This document shows positions 34,501 through 43,550 of a DNA stretch of 64,000 nt, one piece after another. The DNA is taken from positions 6,441,772 to 6,505,771 of the forward strand of contig CAIIXF020000002.1 in the NCBI GenBank assembly GCA_903813345.2. Reading direction: 5' to 3'. The translations under genes were made by a program, and so were the position numbers. This DNA is from Owenia fusiformis (lineage: Eukaryota; Annelida; Polychaeta; Sabellida; Oweniidae). Position 1 is the stretch's first letter. Every line of letters starts with the position of its first letter. The notes under the pieces are model-generated. The model did not search any database. It had not been told where the DNA came from and worked only from the letters and a program-made list of their open reading frames with translations.

Positions 34501-35314
34501 TTGATAGCGGAAGATAGATGGACTTCCCTTTTGGTTGTGGTAAATGATATCAAGGGCGTAGCCAAACTCAAAAAAGTTTAAATGTGTTCCCAGAGAAAAT
34601 TGATAGCGGAGTCGAGTGACGATTAGAAGTCCATGATCTCAGGACGTAAAATATAAACATATTAATGCAAACGTATTTCATGGGCGCAAAACATCAAAGT
34701 AATAGGTCTCAAAATGTTAAAAATCAACTCTATTTCTGAAAGTCTTTGGTGCTTGCCTCATAAAGTTTTATTTACAACCTTGGATGCCCAAAAGCCAAAT
34801 TCAGAAAATTTAGAGAGAGGTTGTTGTTCGCAATTATAATGAAAACGAGGGACAATCCTGAACACTGGAAATGGGGAATAGCCAATGAGGGTAATGGTAG
34901 ATTGCTTATTGAGAAGAAAAAATAAATGACCATGTATCGGTGAAATATTGAAATATGAAAATATTATGTAAGGTTAAAATTAGCCTAGGCCTATATAAAA
35001 CTAGTGTAAACAATAATAAGAAGTCCATGGTAATAAACGAAATAAATCATATGATATCATAATACTGACGTAACATATTCTTTGTTTAGTTCGGCGATAT
35101 CTCACCAAAGCAAAGCCTTTTGTTACGTAGCAGAGGAAATCATGAACGACTGTTTTTGGTGATGATCTGATATAGGCTTACTTTCATAGTCAACAGGTGA
35201 ACTAGTACTCATGTCTGTCGACGTCCCAACGGATGTTGATATAACGACATCTTTCTTCTTTATAAAGAATTTCTTGAGACGTTTCCACGCCGATCGTAAC
35301 TTCTTGAAGCCCAT
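31593..35314 (-). CDS. Gene A: unrecognised three-exon disordered protein with HINLDFLD repeats
   Basis: Spliced model on the minus strand: exon 1 35314-35182, exon 2 34433-34287, exon 3 33130-31593. All junctions are GT-AG, both introns are phase 1, and the total is 1818 nt or 605 residues. An in-frame stop lies just upstream of the chosen ATG, and gene B starts at the same residue. Residues 3-22 are basic and amphipathic (KKLRSAWKRLKKFFIKKK), possibly membrane- or nucleic-acid-binding. Exon 2 is a 49-codon charged helix, likely coiled coil. Exon 3 is Ser/Pro/Arg-rich and probably disordered, with a conserved block around PLLNFTPFDLPRQR. About residues 405-530 are three exact 44-residue units with the core SEFHINLDFLD followed by an Asp run. 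There is no known domain. Function is unknown; a scaffold with short linear motifs is a guess. Confidence 0.8.
33655..34050. repeat. Dispersed ~400-bp repeat in gene A intron, with CTCF-like site
   Basis: It matches 63140-63600 in the same orientation (shared runs CCTTATGTRTCTGATAGTTA and CTATGGGGAATCTCC). Both copies keep CCACCAGGTGGC (33694-33705; 63187-63198), which fits the bilaterian CTCF core consensus CCASYAGRKGGC. No terminal repeats found. It sits in intron 2 of gene A. Confidence 0.6.
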
Positions 35315-35448
35315 ATTCGCTTGTATTATATCACGGTGTTGTGTTATAAAAATACTTTTCCGATGTGAGGAAAGTCAACATTCGTTTGTTGTCGTTGCTA
35401 TGACGTGTCCTTAGAATTTCGATTGTTTGTGCAGTCAGCCTCATTGTG

Positions 35449-35516
35449 TGACGTCATCATCTTCAGATGAGGTGACGTCATAGAATCTGTTTCAAAATTA
35501 ATAATATATGACGTCA
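35449..35516. promoter_or_regulatory. Three full CRE sites upstream of gene A
   Basis: TGACGTCA occurs at 35449-35456, 35473-35480 and 35509-35516, 135-200 bases upstream of the gene A start codon (35314). The paralogous promoter of gene B keeps two (51236-51243, 51260-51267) and a decayed third. By family knowledge this palindrome binds CREB/ATF bZIP factors. Use in vivo is inferred only from conservation between the two copies. Confidence 0.6.
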
Positions 35517-35560
35517 TTTATTTTTGTCATGGTGAAGTTACCTGTTTTCAGTGCACATTT

Positions 35561-36764
35561 TGCCCAGTTGTTCACACAATTATTGTGCTTGAATCACAAA
35601 TTTTACTGGGCCTTTAATTTGATGATAACGTTTGTTATATTTTATCATATTCAGATATGTGATAGCCCTAATGACGCCGGTTCTTTTCCTCCTTGTGGCC
35701 TAATCAAAATCACAATATGAGTTGGCAAGATCTGACTTTGAAATCGGGCTTCGCAATTCATACAATTTCATTTTTTATTTTGACATGAGTAGAAATAAAG
35801 GTTTTAAACTCTACCAGAAACTTACAGAAAGTCTAGAAAAGCAATTTATTTAAGAAATATACATTCAAATGCACCTTTGCTGTAATTTCGAATGTTAGGT
35901 ATTAAAGCTACTGACTTTTCTCCATGTTTTACTGCAGACGATGATTATTTGTGCTGTGAAAAATAAATAATTTTTGAACCAAAACTAAGTCTAGGCCGTT
36001 TTATGATAACAATAATTTCATTTTCTCAAATAAGTGTTTTTTTATAGTGCTGATTCCAAATGTTATTGCTGTCTCAATAATCAATTGAAAGACGCAAGAA
36101 AAGTTGGTGAATTTCAGTGATGAAGATGGGTATAAAATGGCAATTTATATACGGTTTTCTTCAAACTTGTTCCATTCAAAGCAAAACAAAATTGCCGTTC
36201 TGAACGGTCGAGGTTAGCACCGCATGCTTACATTGTTATATTCTACACTTCAAGAATAACTAAGATATCAGTAGGTTCTAATTTTGTCAAGCTATCTAGC
36301 AAATCAGACAGGCGTGGAAAACAGAAAGTACTACAATTGCATTATGGGATTACGTCATAGCTAAATTTACGACCGTAGTAGTGCCATCTTTTAAACGTGA
36401 TAAAGTTCATTTACATTTATAACAACATGACATATGAAGTCCGGATGAATTATATGTCTACATAACTTGAAATACGTAAACAAGTTTTATTGATAATAAG
36501 CTTTTCTACTTGCTTTGTTTATGACTTGTTTTTGAGGACATCTTACCTTTTACAAAATTTAAAATCCAATCAAACCCCCAAAACCGAAATAACCTTCACA
36601 TGAAATTGCAGTAAATATTTTTCTGAACTGTAACCTTTTTTCTAGAAATTTCGCAAGGATGTCACTCAGGTTTTATAAAAAACAACCCATCTAGATAAGC
36701 GTCTCATTACACTCGTATGATAGATTGAGACCTGAGGGTACATATCTGAAGTTACAATCCCGAG
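35561..36764. other. Head-to-head spacer between gene A and the secreted-protein gene
   Basis: AT-rich, with no coding-like frame. It presumably holds the upstream regions of both divergent genes. No TATA box clearly placed for either. Confidence 0.45.
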
Positions 36765-39700
36765 ATGAATTGCATTCGAGGAACTTTAGCAATATGCGTA
36801 ATTGCTGTTAGCGCGCTTAGATGGGCTAATGCCGAGGGGACTGCCGCAGCAAGGGACCCATTCCCGCCTTGCAGGGACGCAACAACGTGCACGTGTGAAC
36901 CCGTCATCAATGTCACCCCACAACTAATGGGTTATTGCGATTGTAAGAATCTCACAAATTGGCTATCCAATACGACATCAGGACTTTCAGAGGCAGAAGA
37001 AAACATTGCAGAATTGGCCACAGATGTAACCGATCTAAAAGGTAAAGAAACAACTTACATGTATACAGGCAAACTGGATCGGAAACAAACGTTAGAATAT
37101 CTTGAATTGATGTGAATTTAGGGGATATGATATATGAGAAAAACGAACAGTTAGCTACATGTGCATTACCTCGCACCATATTTAGATATCGCGCTATGTA
37201 CAGTATCATCCGTTATAAGCTGTGATATCTAGCAGACAAGAGGGTAATTTCTGACTGATATCACATTATTTAATGATATCACATTATTTAATGATATCGC
37301 ATTATTCACTGACATGACACCATTCATTGATATTACACCAGGCACCTATATTACATTATTCTGCCACACTCATTCAAAGTCTGGAAACAGTATATGCATG
37401 CGTTGTTAAATCATCCTTCAATTCATTGAGTTCTAGGCTTAATCCTTTATTACATCATTCATTAAAAGCTTCTGTTGATGAGCTGAAGGGAGATAGTCAT
37501 GAGCCAGACAGTAACGATGAATCTGACTTTGCGAACTACTACGATGAGATTGCACAGGCAACTTGTACAGCCATGAATACAGAAGGCGGATGGACTTATG
37601 CCGTACGTATAGCATGTTCAGGATCTCGCACATGTACCGCCATATGTTCGGATGCACAGCTGAGGGCCCAAGACGTTTATGTAGCTGACAAAATGTAAGT
37701 TCACAAAATAAAGCAATGCCTAAATAAAGTTCACGTAGCTATATACAATGCACACATTACTAATGTTTAGACGCATTTTATTTAATGTAAAAATTGAGTC
37801 TGCGATAATTAGAATGATGATTTTAAAAAAAATTGTAACATTGACCTACTTTTATCATTAAAGTGGCCGCTCAAAAAGCAGACATAGGGGAAAATAGATA
37901 TGTTATTTGGAAAAACATTTACGTTAAAGATTGTGTTTAAGTTGAAGCTGATGATGTATACAATTTTCAAGAGATTCCGAATGATTTTTATGTCCCCACC
38001 ACATACTGTGGGGCCATATTGTCGGCCTAGGTGCGTCGGTCCGTCTGTCTGTCCGTACGTCCTACAGTTTTCTCAAAAAATTGCTACAGGTATCACCTTC
38101 AAATTTTCAGGGATAACTTGAGTTTATAAATGAGTTTATACAGATCCGGTAGAAAAAATTTCGACTCGATACCTATTTCCTATCGGCCATTTTGAAGTCA
38201 AATGTTAAAATCCTTGTCTGCAGACTTTAAGAAAAACAGCTTTACAGTTACTTTTAAAACTTCTTTTAACATCTTCTTTAATTCACTTTATTCTACGTCT
38301 GATTAGGTTCTGGACATGTTGACTTAGTCATAGCAGCCATTTTGAATGTCTTCAGAAAAGTCAGCGAGCGATAATACTTTGTATCATATTAGAAGGTGTT
38401 TTTAAGTTCTCATAATTAAACTATTTAGTATCTTTAAAAATAATTCAAGGTGTTCTGTAGTGTAGAAACTCATGTCACAGTTCACAGTAGGTATATGCGA
38501 TAATTTTGACAATAAAAAATAAAAAAATAAAATAAAATTGACAATAACTTATGGTGTGAGGTTCCATATCCATCCGTCAAAAGGTACGACATAGTCCATT
38601 TAAAAACCTGTGATTTTGTTCTAAACAACGCCATAGTTGGCTTCTAGGGTACCTAGAACAGACTTGCCAACCTAAAATGAAAAATTTACGGGAGATTTAA
38701 AAAAATTGCGGTACTTTTACGGGAGTTTTTTTCAAAATCCGGTAGTTTTTGCGGGAGTTTTTTGAAAAAAAGCGGGAGTTTTACGGGAGGTTTTTGAAAA
38801 AAACGGTAGTTTTTACGTGAGATTTTAAAAAAACGGGAGTTTTTGCGGTAAATTTTGAAAAAAAAACGGGAGATTTTACGGGAGATGTTGAAAAAACGGG
38901 AGTTTTTACGGGAGATTTTTAAAAAAAGGTATTTTTCGCGGTGAATTTTAAAAAACGTGACTTTTTTACGGAAGATTTCAGAAAAAACGGGAGTTTTTGC
39001 GGTAGGTTCTGAAAAAACGGGAGTTTTTACGGTAGGTTTTGAAAAAACGGGAGTTTTTGCGGTAGATTTAAAAAAAAGGGAGTTTTTACGGTAGATTTCT
39101 GAAAAAACGGGAGTTTTTACGGTAGATTTCTGAAAAACGGGAGTTTTTACGGTAGATTCTGAAAAAACGGGAGTTTTTACGGTAGATTTCTAAAAAAACG
39201 GGAGCTTTACGGTAGATTTCGGAAAAAACGGGAGTTTTTACGGTAGATTTCTGAAAAAACAGGAGTTTTTACGGTAGATTTTGAAAAAACGGGAGTTTTA
39301 CGGTAGATTTCTGAAAAAACGGGAGTTTTTACTATAGATTTTGAAAAAACGGGAGTTTTTACGGTAGATTTTGAAAGAACGGGAGTTTTTACGGTAGGTT
39401 TCTGAAAAACGGCCGCGGGTGTTTTTACGGTAAATTTTGAAAAAACGTGAGTTTTTACGGTAGATTTCTGAAAAAACGGGAGTTTTTACTTTAGATTTTG
39501 AAAAACGGGAGTTTTTACGGTAGATTTATGAGCATTAAATCCAGCGATTTAATTGGTTGAAATTATTATGACGCATGCGCAGTTAATAAATTAATTAGAA
39601 CATATAATCTAAGATAGATGTCACTTACGTTCATTATTTCACAGCAGTCCCTACCAATAATGCGCCTTATATTGCGGGAATATTTTGTTTAGCGCCATAT

Positions 39701-42700
39701 AAAAACAAAATGTATTCTCCCGACAGAAGTATGACAGAATATGAACTGGCCCCCGTTTGTGGACATTTGGTGTGCAAACTTATACCGAACTGATCGCAGA
39801 AAAGCAATTTGAATCATGGGAATGAAGTACTTTTAAGTTAATTATGAAAGTATCGATAGTGAACCATGGGAGCCAACCTTCTTGGAGTAAAAGAAAGAAG
39901 CGTGCCTGCAATAATCAAGGTCACAAATTTGTCAAATTCCTTTTAAATACGGTAGATTTCGACAGCAAAAAAACGGAGATTTTACGGGAGTTATACCAAG
40001 AATACGGGAGATTTTACGGGAGTTATACCAGAAAACGGGAGATTTTACGGGAGTTATACCAAGAATACGGGAGATTTTACGGGAGTTACACCAGAATACG
40101 GGAGATTTCAGCAAAAATACGGGAGATTTTACGGCCATATTTTTAAAAAAAAATTACGGGAGATTTTAGTAGAAATACGGTACGGGAGTTTACGGGAGTT
40201 TTTACGGGAGAAAACGGCACGGGAGTTTGGTATTTTTGACGGAAAACAAAAAATTTACGGGAGATTCCCGTAAAAAAACGGGAGGTTGGCAAGTCTGCTA
40301 GTATGCCATTGTTTGGTATCAAAATAAAGAGGAGGAGTTCAACTTTCATTTTAATTTCGAAAATAGCGTTGTAGGTCAAAACAGATCTAACGTGAGCATG
40401 TTTAATAGCGTGTGCCCGTCATCTCAGAATTGAGCAAATGGTAGCAAACGCGAGTTACAATAAATGGACGCTGATATCTCAAAAAGTAACCTGACTCCCT
40501 ATAATTTGATGTAGATCAAACGAACCCCTATATGAACACGTACATTTTGATATATAACACTATGGGTGGTAAGCGTTTCATTGTTGGTCACGAACCCCAT
40601 ATGTGCAAAGTATTGTTCAGAATTTTCGAATTTCGTGTTGGATTACGGTACTCACACCTTATTTCTGCTTTTTTATTGTCGGCCATCTTGGAGTTATCCA
40701 TTGTAAAATCATATATGTAAGTTTTATCTACGCCTTTTCAGGCAAATCATTTTAGGGATCAATTTCAAATTTTCAGGGATGATTCTTAGTATGATAAACT
40801 ACAACTGATTAGGTTTTGGGGATTCTCGGTAAATATTAAGGTGGCCATTTTGGATTTTCCATCCTTAAATTTTGTTTGTAAATTCTTGTCTGCGCTTTCA
40901 GGCTAATCGATTCACGGGTCAATTTCAAATTTTGAGGGATGATTCTTAGTATGAGATTCTGGAACTGATTAGGTTTTGGGCATTCTGGGTAAATGTTAAC
41001 GTGGCCATTTGGATTTTCCGTCCTAAAATCTCGTCTGTAAGGTATATTCTGTCTACATGTTTTGAAGCAAATGGTTTTACAGATCAATTTCAAATTCAGG
41101 GATGATTTTTTAAATGAACATCTAAAACTGATTAATTATTAGACATTCTGGGTAAATGTTAAGGTGGCCATTTTGGATTTTCTGTCCTAAAATCTTGTCT
41201 GTAAAGTCTCGTCTATGTATTCCCAGGCCAAATGTTTGACGGATCGATTTCAAATTTTCAGGAATGATTCTTTGCATGAAAATCTCAAACGGTCTGCCTT
41301 TTAGGATTTTTGGTAAAGGGTAAGGTGGCCATTTTAATTTTTTTTCTAAAAAGTTTTCTTCAACTGATTAGTGTTTGGCATTCAGGATGAATTTTTTTAT
41401 AGGATTGCCCATTGGTGGGGACATGTGCACTTTTGTGTTCTTGTATATATTAGAAATAAATATCTTTGAAAAATTATGTTGTCATAACACCTCAGATCAG
41501 AAAGACAAATTGACTTGTGAGTAGTATATGGCGGGCCTTTCGACCCCCCTACCTGTACCTGCACTATTCCACTTCCACGTTCCACGGAAAGTGATGTCAA
41601 AGGTCACGTGGTGGTGCACTGGGAGTGACATAACTGGCTCAAAGGTTACTCATAATTGATAAGAGAGTGGTTAAGTGATGATAAGCTATCTGTCTTCTTC
41701 ATGGATGTTTCATTGTTATAGGTCAAAGGTTGATAACGAACTGATAAAACTGTGAAAAAGATAAATGCAGAACAATTTCAAACAATCACATGACTGGAAT
41801 ATACCAATTTGACCAATTATATTTGACACATACTTTATATGTTGCATAAGCTGTAGAACCAGCATGCCACTTTATATCACTGGTCAAAGGTTATGTGATA
41901 AGCTATCTATCCACTTCATGGATGTTTTATTGTTATAGGTCAAAGGTTGATAACAAACTGATGAAACAGTAAATAAGATAACTGCAGAACAATTTCAACC
42001 AAACAGGTTTTAACTTGCAGAATTATTTTAACCAATCAAAAGTACAGTATGTTTTAACCAATCAGGTTTCGAGATGCAGAATTATAACAACCAATCAGGG
42101 ATAGTATGTTTGTATTATCTGATCCAATCGATGTAAAGTATATTTTCATCCATTATTTTAACCAATCGGGTTGCAGTATATTTTCATCTAATCAGAAAGC
42201 AGCAAAATCAACCAATCAGAGATAAATTCCACCAGTAAACCAGTTTAAACATTCTGGTATTATGCAGCATAAGTATTTACTGAGAGATTGACATTGCTAA
42301 GGTCCAGTCAAAGGTTACTGATAATTGATTAAGAGAGAAGTCTACTGATAAGATAACCAAACCAACACTGTTAAGATAACTTGGTGTCTAAGTCATTCAA
42401 GCTCTTAAGTAATCTGTAGAACAAACCTTTGACATATGATATCACTGGTTAATGATAACTGATAAGAGAGAAGTAGAGACTGTAAGTGTACATCATTAAT
42501 ATTATTGAGAACAACAACACAATAAATATATTAAAATAAACATTGAGAAGGTTGATCTGGGGATCAAACCCAGGACCTTTTGCTCCTAAAACAAGCATCA
42601 TACCACTAGAACAATCAACTGTAGATATGGAGAGAATATTTTAATATACGTCATGGCAATCATAAAAAGTATAGCATGTTTTGAATCAGATATTATGTTA

Positions 42701-43519
42701 TGGTCAGGAAAACAATAACTGCAGAACTATTTTAAACAATTGGGGTACAGTATGTTTTCATCCAGTCAGATATAACAAATCACCCAGTAGGAGAATTTTT
42801 GCAACATTAAACAAGTTCCGGCTGGTATTGAAGTTTTATAACCAACAAGCCTACTGAGTCATTTTAAAATAATTTTTAAAGTGTCACGTTTGAGCGATTT
42901 CAATCACTGTTGGTCGATTTCTGCTTTTTGGAGTTTGAATCTTTTGTTGTTCGATGTATGTAAATAATTCCGCTCAGTTGAATTTGCAAACAGAACATAG
43001 GTCATTGCTACATGCTGCTACAAAGGTAGATTAATCAGTTTTTTTGGACAGCGACCAAGTGTGAAGCGAAAACTGGCATCTAACTGGAAGCACAGCGGGT
43101 ACTATTTGTGTTTAAATGAGTTTTCCCTCCAATTGTAATCCACCCCTCAAATGTCTAAAAACCATGTAAGTGTAATTTTTTAGAATCTTTTTTAAAGTGT
43201 CACGTTTGGGCGATTTCAGTCACTGTTGATCGTTTTCTGCTAATTTTTGGAATTTTAGTCATTTTCACAAAATAGACACCCATTCACTATACAAAATAAC
43301 ACGCTTTAATAGGCATCTGTTAATTTAACATACCACTGATAAAAATATAAACCCCCACAAGATAAAAATGCTAACATTAACAGTTTCTCAGTGGAATATT
43401 TTCGACCAATCAAAGTGTATATGCAAATGAGCTGCAGAACCATTTCAATCAATCAGATCAGATAATTGCACTCTTTGACCCCGCCGCCACCACCACCGCC
43501 GCCGCCGCCGCCGCCACCT

Positions 43520-43550
<31 letters not shown>

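Larger units (their letters stand above)
31120..35560 (-). repeat. Segmental duplication of gene A (partner 47360-51340)
   Basis: Exons, the 3' flank (shared CATACTGTCTCTCGTGCAGT, near 31330 and 47560) and the promoter (shared TTTTTGTCATGGTGAA, near 35520 and 51305) all match the second copy in the same orientation. Introns have diverged in length. Confidence 0.8.

Noticed and set aside
31593-35314. Possible N-myristoylation of gene A/B (Met-Gly start)
   Set aside because: Residue 6 is Leu in A and Val in B, not the usual Ser/Thr/Ala/Gly, so the motif is not met.
39844-40146. Open frame with repeated YGRFYGSYTR-type units
   Set aside because: The repeats come from the 31-bp CGGGAG tandem array of the hAT-like element, and the opposite strand is open for the same reason.
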